Assembly (NCBI GenBank): GCA_964589825.1
Contig: CAZPUS010000042.1
Coordinates: 1-22,111 of the forward strand
Source: CAZPUS01 sp964589825
GTDB lineage: Bacteria > Fibrobacterota > Chitinivibrionia > Chitinivibrionales > WJKA01
DNA length: 22,111 bases
Reading direction: 5' to 3'
The notes under the pieces were generated by a model, which worked only from the letters and a program-made list of their open reading frames with translations, did no database searches and was not told where the DNA came from. This document shows, in pieces, positions 1 through 7,939 of this stretch; position 1 is the stretch's first letter; each line of letters starts with the position of its first letter. A program made the position numbers and the translations under genes.

Positions 1-354
1 CATATCACGCAAATTGACAACGAGTTGATTTTTATTAACGTCGAAGTCAGGTTAAGATTTTTGTTTCTGCTGTAGCAAATTTCCAGACCACTATAAGTAT
101 CCCGGTATGGCACAGCTTTAAAACGTGGAACGAAGCTGGTACGTACCATACGTAACTATTTGTGGGGCCCCGTCTACAGGGGGGGGCGAAGGCAGGAGCA
201 ATATACGTTACAGGCCGTATACAAGAACGTTAAGGAAATGGCCTCCGGCTTTACAAAAATGCAATTCCATTCCATTATGAAGACCTCGGTTTCATGCCAC
301 AAAAGATCCACATCACCCCGCTAATGTACTGAAGCCCTATTAGTTGAATACCAC
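1..354. other. Left-edge non-coding region
   Basis: I see no convincing gene here. The first frame on the plus strand is open from base 1 to a TAG at 73-75 (24 codons) and could be the tail of a gene cut by the window edge, but it matches nothing I recognise. The stretch also holds a GGTACGTACC palindrome near 138-147, a run of eight G at 179-186 preceded by a CCCC-7 nt-GGGG hairpin, and the end of a hairpin that overlaps the stop codon of the neighbouring leftward gene. Confidence 0.4.
179..186. repeat. G8 homopolymer, non-coding
   Basis: This is a run of eight G in the 3' flanking region of the leftward propeller gene. It lies outside recognised coding sequence and matters mainly because three more G8-G9 runs fall inside genes of this window. 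Confidence 0.9.
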
Positions 355-371
355 TTATCGAAAAAGTGGTA
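349..371 (-). terminator. Hairpin overlapping the stop codon
   Basis: TACCACTT at 349-356 and AAGTGGTA at 364-371 form a perfect 8-bp stem with a 7-nt loop. The hairpin straddles the stop codon (355-357) of the leftward propeller gene. On the minus strand the stem is followed by TTCAACTA rather than a long T run, so it is a weak intrinsic terminator candidate. It could instead be a 3' stabilising hairpin. Confidence 0.3.
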
Positions 372-2358
372 CGGTGGCTATGTCAGCTACATCGTTGTGT
401 ATAAAAAGATGGCAAATGTATATACCAGAACTTAGCAAGTTACCCTTGTCATCCCGACGAGCATCCCAACGTATCTCATGACGCCCCCTTGCTATGGTTG
501 CATTCGTCAAAGCCTTTACCGTTCGGCCGCTCATATCCGATACAATCATGCGTACTTGACACCTGCATGAAACATTGTAGCTTATATCTATGCCTTTGCG
601 AGATGTGCTGTGAACCTCCATCGAGGTCCCTGGATAATTTTTTTGACGAAGTTGCATGCCGTACGTATTTTCAACCGAAGAGCCGATAATTTCGAGACCC
701 GCTTCAAACACATCGTTTCCATCACCCATCCTGCATTTTATCTGCATTCCGCTGTCATCCGATACCGTTACATTAAATTCCTTGATGAGTACAGTATTGC
801 TTCCTCCTGCCTCATCCACAACACTCATATCGTATATCACCTGTTGACCTTCGATATAGTAGTCCATCTTCCTTCCTCCGGGATTAGCGTCAGTAAAGTG
901 TAACCGTGCTATATAATTCCCCTTTGGAACAGGTACATTATAGTCATGGTCGTAATGCAATACGCTTTGGTATACAGTGTCGGGTGCAGGTTCGTTTACA
1001 GCGGTCACATCGTGTTGTCCGCCGAAGGGATATGATTCGCCACCAGAGGCATAGTTATCCGAGTTCTGCCACTGTTTATATTGCGGACCTCCACTGTTTA
1101 TTTTGACATGAATAGATGCAGGATCTACAACCTCTATTGCTACATCGGACGTTACGTCCCCCACACAAGCACTTATAATAAACTCACCGAGAGTACCGTT
1201 GGAAGTGAAGACGACCCCATCGTTGGTTGCTTCTGACAGGTTGCCACCACCTGTGACAGACCATTCGATGTCACCGGTCACGCCTCCTGTAAAGGATGCC
1301 GTTACGTTACAATGTCCACCCGGTGAAATAGTGGCTGCATTTACAGAAAGTTGAATAGAAGCTTCAACGGTGGCATGAATGTCACACCATGTGCCTTCTC
1401 CAATCTCAACTCCCTCGTTGGTTGAAATATCCCACTGCTGCGGTTCCCCTTTTGCCGATGCGTCGAGCGGATATACAATAATCGGATATGGCGTGTTTTG
1501 ATCGTTTCCACTATGGCCAATACGAGCAACCACCCAGTTCATGTCCTGGGATGTACCAATATGGTAATGGTTATCACCAAGTCCGGCCGACCCTTGGACG
1601 TATACATGGCTGTCCTTATACGCACATTTGTTATTCCGTGCCCACAAAAGCCAATAACTATAGCGTCCCCAAGACGGGTGGCATCCGCCCAAGTTATCCG
1701 ACGTCCATTCATTTTTCGCATCGTAAATGCGTATTCCGGTACCGTTCGATGTGGCTCTGTAGGCAACTTTCTCGCCATCCGGGGCACATTGCATATGCGG
1801 ATCAGAAGATGTCCCGAAATTCTCCAGATGCGTCTCCTCTGCAGAAATTGAGCCGTCCCGATTAATCGTGACTTTCTTGATCTTGAGTGCCGGTCCTCGA
1901 TTCCCCTCGCACCAGGAATAATACAGCGTCTTTGTTGGTTCACCGGAATTTTCTCCCCAACACGGGAAATATCCGTGCCCTACCCGTATCGACGTCGCGG
2001 GTAGGTCTCCATCGATTCGTGCGATGTAGATATCATAATTTCCGAATCCGTGATAATCACCTGGATTGTCCGTACAGCAGCCAGTATAGTGCTCGAGTTG
2101 GCGCGCAAACGCAACATAGGTGCCGTCATAGGATATCACACATTCAATATCGGCATAATCAGCCCTAGAGACCACTGTCTTCTTGCTCGATGCGATTGCA
2201 CCTTCTCCCTTTCTGAGTTCTATGTACTTCAGCTCTCTATGCTCGTGGTCACCTTCACTCCATATCACGAAACCGTTGGGAGAGGCTCCCTGTACCGCTG
2301 AATACATCCCTAACATTACCATGACACAGATGCCGGTAAAACACTTGTGCAGCTTCAT
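355..2358 (-). CDS. Secreted TolB-like propeller protein with Ig-like, malectin-like and C-terminal sorting domains
   Basis: This is a predicted exported protein of 667 residues. I chose the start at 2358 because GAGGGAGT lies just upstream and the product opens directly with a signal peptide (MKLHKCF..., cleavage near VQGA); an upstream in-frame start would add 12 residues. Residues of about 27-320 form a TolB/PD40-like propeller with blades such as CVISYDGTYVAFAR and CAPDGEKVAYRA, closing at GEGTW near residue 322. An Ig-like domain follows at about 335-415. A malectin-like carbohydrate-binding domain follows at about 418-565, opening with IHVKINSGG and containing YIARLHFTD. The end (about 585-667) is a FlgD/type IX-like tail with SGRTVKAL and SSGIYICHL. 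It is the last gene of a leftward block and is separated from the preceding gene by a palindromic repeat. A glycan-binding surface role is inferred from the malectin-like domain only. Confidence 0.85.
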   Translation of the reverse strand: MKLHKCFTGICVMVMLGMYSAVQGASPNGFVIWSEGDHEHRELKYIELRKGEGAIASSKKTVVSRADYADIECVISYDGTYVAFARQLEHYTGCCTDNPGDYHGFGNYDIYIARIDGDLPATSIRVGHGYFPCWGENSGEPTKTLYYSWCEGNRGPALKIKKVTINRDGSISAEETHLENFGTSSDPHMQCAPDGEKVAYRATSNGTGIRIYDAKNEWTSDNLGGCHPSWGRYSYWLLWARNNKCAYKDSHVYVQGSAGLGDNHYHIGTSQDMNWVVARIGHSGNDQNTPYPIIVYPLDASAKGEPQQWDISTNEGVEIGEGTWCDIHATVEASIQLSVNAATISPGGHCNVTASFTGGVTGDIEWSVTGGGNLSEATNDGVVFTSNGTLGEFIISACVGDVTSDVAIEVVDPASIHVKINSGGPQYKQWQNSDNYASGGESYPFGGQHDVTAVNEPAPDTVYQSVLHYDHDYNVPVPKGNYIARLHFTDANPGGRKMDYYIEGQQVIYDMSVVDEAGGSNTVLIKEFNVTVSDDSGMQIKCRMGDGNDVFEAGLEIIGSSVENTYGMQLRQKNYPGTSMEVHSTSRKGIDISYNVSCRCQVRMIVSDMSGRTVKALTNATIARGRHEIRWDARRDDKGNLLSSGIYICHLFIHNDVADIATVPLFR

Positions 2359-2403
2359 ATTCCCGACTCCCTCATTTTTTATATTCACGAGCATCGATTA
2401 TTA

Positions 2404-2564
2404 CCTAATTTGAGCGGTTTTGTTCGCGACATCTGCTGCAATCCGCACTAGTCTTATATTTTCGAAAATCATGAGACAACTAACAAAGTTGGCCCATGGT
2501 TTTCGAGAATACAATAGCAGCACGGCTCACCGCAGCTTTCATCAAAACAACCGCTCAATTTAGG
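2404..2564 (+). repeat. Palindromic repeat element, copy 1 (161 bp)
   Basis: This is a MITE-like element. Its ends are imperfect terminal inverted repeats: CCTAATTTGAGCGG at 2404-2417 and CCGCTCAATTTAGG at 2551-2564. The interior folds into a long imperfect hairpin: TTCGAAAATCATG at about 2462-2474 pairs with CATGGTTTTCGAG, and the tip is CAACT-AACAA-AGTTG at 2477-2491. By eye it matches copy 2 at 146 of 161 positions. It lies between two leftward genes, 29 nt after the stop of the lipoprotein gene and 45 nt before the start of the propeller gene. No target-site duplication is evident, and the element has no coding capacity. Confidence 0.85.
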
Positions 2565-2593
2565 TGTATATAACCTATATAGATTAAAGAAGT

Positions 2594-3403
2594 TTAGTCG
2601 GTTATTGTAAAAGGCGTTAGGTTATGATCGCTTTTCAGGCCAGATGGGCCATTGGCGGTAAAGCTGCCCTGAAAATTTTCTCCTAAATAGTAGCTTGAGG
2701 CAAATATGAAACATGAATCGCTAGGATATTTTGCAGATCCTTCGAAATACTCTTCTTCTCCAATAGTCCAGCTCGTATCAAAAACAGTGACTAAATTTCC
2801 CTCGTTTCGCTGCTCGAAATTAATATCCTGAGGGGTAAGGGAGACAGACCACGGGGGATTATAAGGGGGAGCTTGATCGCCAAGACCTGTGGTTAAAAAC
2901 AGATATACCCTATCCAAATGCTGATTGCGTACAAACTTTATCGGAACAGCTTCACCTATTGTATATGTCTCCCCGCCATCAGGCTGAAGCAGGATTATGT
3001 GGTCAAGATATAGCTGCCCGCTTTCCGAAGAAATGCCTGTCACTGTATCTGCTACTTTTATCCGGTAATTTTCGGAATAACTCCATTTACCATCAAGGGA
3101 CATGACACGTGCTGTTAATGATGTAAGCGAAATCACCAGTGAGTCGGGGAATAAATGCCACTTTGCATCGGAATAATTTGTTCCCATCGAATCGTTGTAG
3201 TTATAATATACTGCAGGATTTTCGATTTCATTCTCCCACTCTATTTCAATCGTATCGCCTACGAGTAATTTAGTTTGTTTCGCCGGCACAAGTATCTTTC
3301 CTGGTGAGTCCGAAAAAGCCCCTTTATCATCATTATTGAAAATAGCACACCCGAAAATACCACAGATACTCAACAGCACACCTATAATTCGCATGTTATG
3401 CAT
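2594..3403 (-). CDS. Lipoprotein with two KNH-like (Kre9-type) beta domains
   Basis: This is a predicted lipoprotein of 269 residues. The start at 3403 is set by GAGGAG about 8 nt upstream; an alternative upstream start would add 37 residues that do not look like a signal peptide. The signal is MHNMRIIGVLLS... with lipobox I-F-G-C and lipidated Cys19; Ala at +2 suggests the outer membrane. Two similar beta-rich segments follow. The second opens with ILLQPDGGETYTIGEAVPIKF near residue 140, the pattern of the Ser/Thr-rich Kre9/KNH domain common in bacterial surface proteins. There is no type IX-like C-terminal tail, unlike its neighbours. It lies 64 nt downstream of a propeller gene and is probably co-transcribed with it. 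A cell-surface partner or anchoring role is inferred, not shown. Confidence 0.8.
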   Translation of the reverse strand: MHNMRIIGVLLSICGIFGCAIFNNDDKGAFSDSPGKILVPAKQTKLLVGDTIEIEWENEIENPAVYYNYNDSMGTNYSDAKWHLFPDSLVISLTSLTARVMSLDGKWSYSENYRIKVADTVTGISSESGQLYLDHIILLQPDGGETYTIGEAVPIKFVRNQHLDRVYLFLTTGLGDQAPPYNPPWSVSLTPQDINFEQRNEGNLVTVFDTSWTIGEEEYFEGSAKYPSDSCFIFASSYYLGENFQGSFTANGPSGLKSDHNLTPFTITD

Positions 3404-3467
3404 TTTCTTTCTCCTCGTTCGCAAAAAAATGTGTACACATAATGCATTTGTTTGGCTATTTTTTTCG

Positions 3468-5366
3468 TCATATCGCAATATGATGAATGGTAAACGTACG
3501 TCCATGCATATCATTTACTCTTAACAGATATACGCCGGGAGAGAGTTGTTTTGCGGGGATTATTACAACTTCGTCACACTCGCTGTGGTGCGCAATACGT
3601 ACACCGGCGGCATTATATATGCTAAGCGATGCAATCATGGCACCGGGAAGACGCACATTAAGGGCTCCATCAGGCCTCGTTCGCAGCCGGGGCCGTAGTG
3701 GACTGTGCATATATCTTATCTTATCTGACGTCGCAATCGCGGAGGAGTCTCCGATAACAAGTTGCTTAGTCGTGGTTTGGGTCACATTACCGATAGTGAC
3801 ATCTACCTTAACCTCGCATTGTCCCGGAGTGCCGTCGGCATTGAATGTAGTTTGCAGCCCACTCGCCGACGAGAAAGTCCCGCCCTGCAGGCCGACAAGA
3901 CTCCACTCGACCGTGGGTTCACCGAATATCGGGTCATACCACTGATCTGTGACCGTAAGATCGATTGCATTATTCGGTTTCACCACCAGGGTGGAAAAAT
4001 CAGGAACTGTCAACGCCCACAGAGAATCGATCATATCATAGATGTTTTGGGGCATGATGACCAGGGAATCGTATTTTAACGCGCATTCGTACGCGTCATC
4101 ACATTCAGGACATTCCACATACCCGGGCAGTGGTGCGGTACTTTCCTGACCCAGCTCCATCCAGGAGCCGTCACATTCTTCGATACGGGTGCCTGCGTAC
4201 TCTTCCTTGGGCGGCTGGACCCAGAAGTCTCCAGCAGTATTACAGTAGGTATAACATGCCTCGTCCCCGTATTTGGCTCCTGAACCGTTTCGGGATGTGA
4301 GTATGGCCTCGCGATCAACCCAGTTATATAGCACTTGATTACTGATACCTTCCCGGGATTCGTATATACGTTGCAGTACCCATTTGTCGGAATTCGCGGC
4401 CCAGCGTATGAATTCACACCAGTCACCGATGTTTTCTCTGCCTATCTGTTCCTTAAGCCATCGAGTACCAAGCATATATGATATGTGTCGGAAAACCACA
4501 CGGTCATTTCTTTGATCTCCGAAGCGATACGAAGTCTGCGTGTCCCATTTCCATTCCGCAAAATCGAAGGAATTGTGTCCGGACTTCGACATCGTTCTGC
4601 CCTCGTATGTATTATCGTATCTGTATTCTCCTTTATAGGGCCATGCCACGGTTTTCGTTCCGGTATGTATTCGTCCATAGCCACTGATAAACCTGCCGCT
4701 TGCGGAGAGACAATGATTGCATCCGCCAGCCGAAATATCGCACCGATTATTTAGACTGGGAAATGCCGATGCATAATTGCCGTCAGCGCGAGCGATGGCA
4801 TGCGACCCATCCGCGCTCAGATTCCATCGCCAAAAACCAGAAGGATACGTAGCGACTTTTTCGTTTTCTTTGGTATTGATGTTTACCCGCCACACCTCAG
4901 CCGATTTTGGCTTTTGATAGTATATCCAGTCACCGGCAGGCCAGTCCATCAGTCGATCGGGCGAATTATTATCAAAAACATTATCCGAGGAAATTTGCAC
5001 CAGATTTTCTATATTGCTACCGTCAATGTCCATTATTGACACATAATCTCCACCGCCTCCGGTAATCTGGCAATTATCAAAGCCTTGTCCATCACGAAAA
5101 AAAGCAACTTTTTTTCCGTCCTGACTGATACAGGGCATATGTGCTATACCATCGGCACAGGAGTATATAATCTGAGAATCTACTACTGTATTGTCTTTTA
5201 TATCAAATCGCTGAATAGAACCACGCAGTGGGTGGCCGATTCTCCATCTGATAAGATAAGGATATCGTACTGACACTGCAATACCATCCACTGCACAGCT
5301 GATTGAATGAAATACACACAAACATACTATGGTACATGCAAAAAAGGTTGTTTGACGAGACGTCAT
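3468..5366 (-). CDS. Secreted TolB-like propeller protein with Ig-like and C-terminal sorting domains
   Basis: This is a predicted exported protein of 632 residues. The start at 5366 follows AGGAGG at ideal distance; an upstream start adding 15 residues is less likely. The signal peptide ends around SISCA, before VDGIAVSV, which lines up with the mature N-termini MDGIA and VDGIS of two paralogues in this window. The propeller covers about residues 25-390, with blade motifs CISQDGKKVAFFRDG and DWIYYQKP, a GCNHCLSASG block and NSDKWVLQRIYE, closing at GDFWVQPP near residue 379. An Ig-like domain follows (about 445-545). The C-terminal tail (about 563-632) has LSIYNAAGVRIAHH and SPGVYLLRVND, a typical type IX-like pattern. 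It is the first gene of a leftward group, behind a sigma70-like promoter. No catalytic residues are recognised. Confidence 0.85.
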   Translation of the reverse strand: MTSRQTTFFACTIVCLCVFHSISCAVDGIAVSVRYPYLIRWRIGHPLRGSIQRFDIKDNTVVDSQIIYSCADGIAHMPCISQDGKKVAFFRDGQGFDNCQITGGGGDYVSIMDIDGSNIENLVQISSDNVFDNNSPDRLMDWPAGDWIYYQKPKSAEVWRVNINTKENEKVATYPSGFWRWNLSADGSHAIARADGNYASAFPSLNNRCDISAGGCNHCLSASGRFISGYGRIHTGTKTVAWPYKGEYRYDNTYEGRTMSKSGHNSFDFAEWKWDTQTSYRFGDQRNDRVVFRHISYMLGTRWLKEQIGRENIGDWCEFIRWAANSDKWVLQRIYESREGISNQVLYNWVDREAILTSRNGSGAKYGDEACYTYCNTAGDFWVQPPKEEYAGTRIEECDGSWMELGQESTAPLPGYVECPECDDAYECALKYDSLVIMPQNIYDMIDSLWALTVPDFSTLVVKPNNAIDLTVTDQWYDPIFGEPTVEWSLVGLQGGTFSSASGLQTTFNADGTPGQCEVKVDVTIGNVTQTTTKQLVIGDSSAIATSDKIRYMHSPLRPRLRTRPDGALNVRLPGAMIASLSIYNAAGVRIAHHSECDEVVIIPAKQLSPGVYLLRVNDMHGRTFTIHHIAI

Positions 5367-5438
5367 TGTGTTTCCTCCTAACATTAAAGGTACAGATACG
5401 AGATAAATCAAAAAGCACTTAACGTTTTCAGTAATAAT

Positions 5439-5467
5439 AATATAAATACTGATAAAGAAAAATGCAA
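5439..5467 (-). promoter_or_regulatory. Sigma70-like promoter candidate for the leftward operon
   Basis: On the minus strand TTGCAT (5462-5467) and TATATT (5439-5444) are separated by exactly 17 nt. The predicted start near 5432 gives a leader of about 66 nt before the AGGAGG-preceded ATG at 5366. The region is A/T-rich, so a chance match is possible. Confidence 0.4.
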
Positions 5468-5544
5468 AAAAACGTTATCGATTCAGGCGATAATGCAGTT
5501 GCGGGGCAGGAGTAATTAGCGGTAATTGCATTTTATTGTTGATG

Positions 5545-5746
5545 TTATTACTCCGGCAACAAAATGATTCTCATGTTGGAGTATGCATTTTCTTTGAATA
5601 CATGTCACATTACGAGTACGGCATTGGTTACCAGCGCTGTCATTCCCACGTAGGCGGTAATCAAGGGTGTACTGATAGATAAAGAATGAATGTTACACCA
5701 GATATCTATTCATACAATGTGTAGTTTATATTTGCCGGAGTAATAA
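5545..5746. repeat. 15-bp perfect inverted repeat bracketing 172 bp
   Basis: TTATTACTCCGGCAA at 5545-5559 is matched by its exact reverse complement TTGCCGGAGTAATAA at 5732-5746. A third partial copy, GGAGTAAT, occurs near 5509. The arrangement could be the ends of a small decayed mobile element or paired operator sites. I see no flanking target-site duplication and no coding content between the arms. Confidence 0.6.
5639..5666. repeat. Degenerate REP-like palindrome
   Basis: The sequence GTCATTCCCACGTAGGCGGTAAT and its right flank resemble the widespread intergenic palindrome whose consensus, from memory, is close to GTCATTCCCGCGNAGGCGGG. The two arms ATTCCCACG and GGCGGTAAT pair imperfectly. 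It lies inside the 15-bp inverted repeat. The assignment rests on pattern resemblance only. Confidence 0.45.
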
Positions 5747-6051
5747 AATATCGCACAAGCTTCGTTTCCTCTCTCAATTATTGAGCGGCTTAGAGCAAGT
5801 ATCTTATGCACAAAGAGTCTACTTGTATAGTGATGGATTGTAGCCAATTCATATTTCGAACGCAGGTATGCGGATACGCCATGTCTCTATTATTCCGGAT
5901 ATTACAATACAATGGTTGCATTTTTTGGCTCATCAATTATTTTATATATTATAAAGTACGGAGTTTTTTTCAACTTCTACACAAGTAGCGTTTGGTTTTG
6001 ATAGCTAAAACTGATAGTAGCGCCCTCAACAATTGCAAAGGAGATATACCC

Positions 6052-7734
6052 ATGAGCTGTCTCGACAGAAGAACCTTTCTCAAAGACATGTCCAAATCAA
6101 CCCTCGCTGCGATGGCATTGTATTCTCTGCCAAGGACGGTATCTGCCGCTAAAGCAGGAAACAAACCCAATATTATATTAGTTGTTGCCGATGATCTTGG
6201 TATTCATGAAGTGTCCTGCTATGGATCCGGAGCGGTCAGCACACCTGAAATAGATGAGCTTGCCACGCAAGGCATGAAGCTTAATAATTGTGTTGCGCCG
6301 GTATCTATGTGCGTACCTGTCAGGAATCTTTTATACAGTGGTCTTTACCCTATGCGTAATGGATCTATTCCCAATCATTCCAGCACCTATTCGGATACCA
6401 AAACTTTGCCTAATTATCTCAATGAACTTGGATATGATGTGTATTTAGCGGGTAAGGATCACGGGAATACCGATGATTTTATTGAATATACCTCTCTGTA
6501 TCATAGATGGGTACCTGAAGTTGAAGATTTGCTGAAAAACAATCCCCCCGAACCATATTGCCTGATTATCGCATCTGGCCATCCGCATCGTTCCTGGACA
6601 AATACCGGTGTCCATGACCCCGATACCATGAAAATCGCCCCATATCTGGTCGACACCCCGGAGCTCAGGAATGTGCTGGCAGACTATTATGATGAATGCC
6701 AGCTCTTTTCCAAAGACGATGTAGGTTGGATAATGAATATACTGAACGAAACGGGCAAAGCGGATAATACATTGCTTATGGCCACCAGCGACCATGGTCC
6801 TCAGGTGCCATTCGGCAAATGGACATGTTACGATGCCGGCATTCACATGCCTTTTATTGCACGGTGGCCGGGTCATATCACACCGGGAAGTACATCGGAT
6901 GCGCTCTTCAGCTTTTGCGATATTCTACCCACCATGATTGATGCCGCAGGTGGTACCCCTCCAGATGATCTTGACGGTAAAAGTATTCTGCCCGTGTTGT
7001 TAGGTGAACGCAGTGAGCATCATTCGTTTGTCTATTCTTTGTATTCCGCAGACGGGGTGCCAAATTCGGACCACGGAAGCTGCTATCCGATACGTGCGGT
7101 ACGTACCAAAACACATAAATACATTCGCAATCTCTGGCATGAGCAACAATTTACCAATCTTTTTACGGCCACGGAAACGCCCGCAAAGGCGGATGACAAG
7201 GATATGGCAGATTTATGGCTTCCGTGGATTGAAAAAGCGAATTCAGGAGATGAATTCGCTCAGCAACGGGTCGATATATATAAGAATCGTCCTTATGAAG
7301 AGCTTTACGATCTTGTAAACGACCCCTATGAGTTAAACAATGTAATTGACAATCAGGATTACGCCGATATTCGTACACAACTGAGCGACCGTGTTGATAT
7401 GTGGATGACCCAGCAGTCTGATACCGGTACATGTGAGCCTCCGGGCAGAACTGATCCGGGACCGGGGAGTTCAGATCCGCAGGGGCCGACGGGTCTTTCT
7501 GTCTATCCCGGACACACCAAAGAACCTGCACGACCGGATATGTCTTCATCTGCATTTATACCCGGAAATTCAGACGTTACCGTGTTGTTGTCATCCGGAA
7601 AAGTCGTACGTGAAAAGTCTACGTCACACACGCTGCCTGCACACCGACTGTTGGATAATCTCAGTGCAGGTGCTTATACGCTCAGAATCCGTCATAAGGG
7701 GCGCACTTCTTATATGCGTGTCGCTATACCCTGA
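6052..7734 (+). CDS. Tat-exported formylglycine sulfatase (SGSH-like) with C-terminal sorting tail
   Basis: This is a type I sulfatase of 560 residues. The start at 6052 follows AAGGAG at 8 nt; a TTG start 20 codons upstream is rejected because it would bury the signal peptide. The N-terminus has a twin-arginine motif, D-R6-R7-T-F-L, then a hydrophobic stretch. Mature sequence begins near SAAKAGNKPNIILVVADD, with metal ligands at D47/D48. Cys87 in C-V-P-V-R is the residue expected to become formylglycine. GKDH matches the family G-K-x-H motif, and S-D247-H248 supplies further ligands. The segment PYLVDTPELRNVLADYYDE resembles N-sulfoglucosamine sulfohydrolases (SulfAtlas S1_8-like), so N- or O-sulfoglucosamine is a possible substrate. 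A proline/glycine linker near 465-495 leads to a type IX-like tail ending in SAGAYTLRIRHKG. It is the first gene of a rightward operon. Maturation needs a formylglycine-generating enzyme encoded elsewhere. Confidence 0.9.
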   Translation: MSCLDRRTFLKDMSKSTLAAMALYSLPRTVSAAKAGNKPNIILVVADDLGIHEVSCYGSGAVSTPEIDELATQGMKLNNCVAPVSMCVPVRNLLYSGLYPMRNGSIPNHSSTYSDTKTLPNYLNELGYDVYLAGKDHGNTDDFIEYTSLYHRWVPEVEDLLKNNPPEPYCLIIASGHPHRSWTNTGVHDPDTMKIAPYLVDTPELRNVLADYYDECQLFSKDDVGWIMNILNETGKADNTLLMATSDHGPQVPFGKWTCYDAGIHMPFIARWPGHITPGSTSDALFSFCDILPTMIDAAGGTPPDDLDGKSILPVLLGERSEHHSFVYSLYSADGVPNSDHGSCYPIRAVRTKTHKYIRNLWHEQQFTNLFTATETPAKADDKDMADLWLPWIEKANSGDEFAQQRVDIYKNRPYEELYDLVNDPYELNNVIDNQDYADIRTQLSDRVDMWMTQQSDTGTCEPPGRTDPGPGSSDPQGPTGLSVYPGHTKEPARPDMSSSAFIPGNSDVTVLLSSGKVVREKSTSHTLPAHRLLDNLSAGAYTLRIRHKGRTSYMRVAIP

Positions 7735-7789
7735 ACAATGTCTGAAAATGATTATGCCGACTTTCCTGTTTTGAGGAAGAAAAATCAGT

Positions 7790-7921
7790 ATGAAACGGGT
7801 GGAGAGGGTAAAGAAAAGAAGAACGGTTGTTTTTATTATTGCATTAATTATATTGATTGCAGTGGGAGTACGTATATTATTGTTTTATTCACTTAAATAT
7901 ATTTACGCAATTTCTTTCTAA
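7790..7921 (+). CDS. Small single-span membrane protein (43 aa)
   Basis: This is a 43-codon frame whose ATG at 7790 is preceded by GAGGAAG at about 10 nt and whose TAA ends at 7921, 18 nt before the next gene. The product starts with a very basic segment (MKRVERVKKRRT), followed by one hydrophobic helix (VVFIIALIILIAVGVRILLF) and a short aromatic tail. By the positive-inside rule the N-terminus should be cytoplasmic. It sits between the sulfatase and FAD oxidoreductase genes and would be co-transcribed with them. I recognise no family. Its function is unknown; assisting export or anchoring of a neighbour is only a guess. Confidence 0.6.
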   Translation: MKRVERVKKRRTVVFIIALIILIAVGVRILLFYSLKYIYAISF

Positions 7922-7939
7922 AGATATCTGGAGTTTGAT

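Larger units (their letters stand above)
5367..6051. other. Divergent intergenic region (685 bp)
   Basis: This is the control region between the leftward propeller operon and the rightward sulfatase operon. It holds the leftward promoter candidate, a 15-bp inverted repeat bracketing a REP-like palindrome, and a 13-nt palindrome CTCAATTATTGAG at 5773-5785. Toward the sulfatase gene there is TTGCAT at 5916-5921, followed 18 nt later by TTTTAT and then TATATT, a weak rightward promoter candidate. A 60-codon frame at 5806-5988 lacks a ribosome binding site and is not called. Confidence 0.5.

Noticed and set aside
1..75. An open frame at the left edge ending at TAG 73-75
   Set aside because: It has only 24 codons and no family resemblance; an open edge frame of this length is expected by chance.
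2404..2564. Reading the repeat as a CRISPR unit or an attachment site
   Set aside because: The copies are kilobases apart with no spacers, and no cas, integrase or tRNA gene is present.
5806..5988. A 60-codon plus-strand frame upstream of the Tat sulfatase
   Set aside because: There is no ribosome binding site, the composition is odd (many Cys, Phe and Tyr in an A/T-rich stretch), and it overlaps the likely promoter area.
5992..6051. An extended TTG start for the Tat sulfatase
   Set aside because: It would put 20 residues before a classic twin-arginine signal, while AAGGAG precedes the ATG at 6052.
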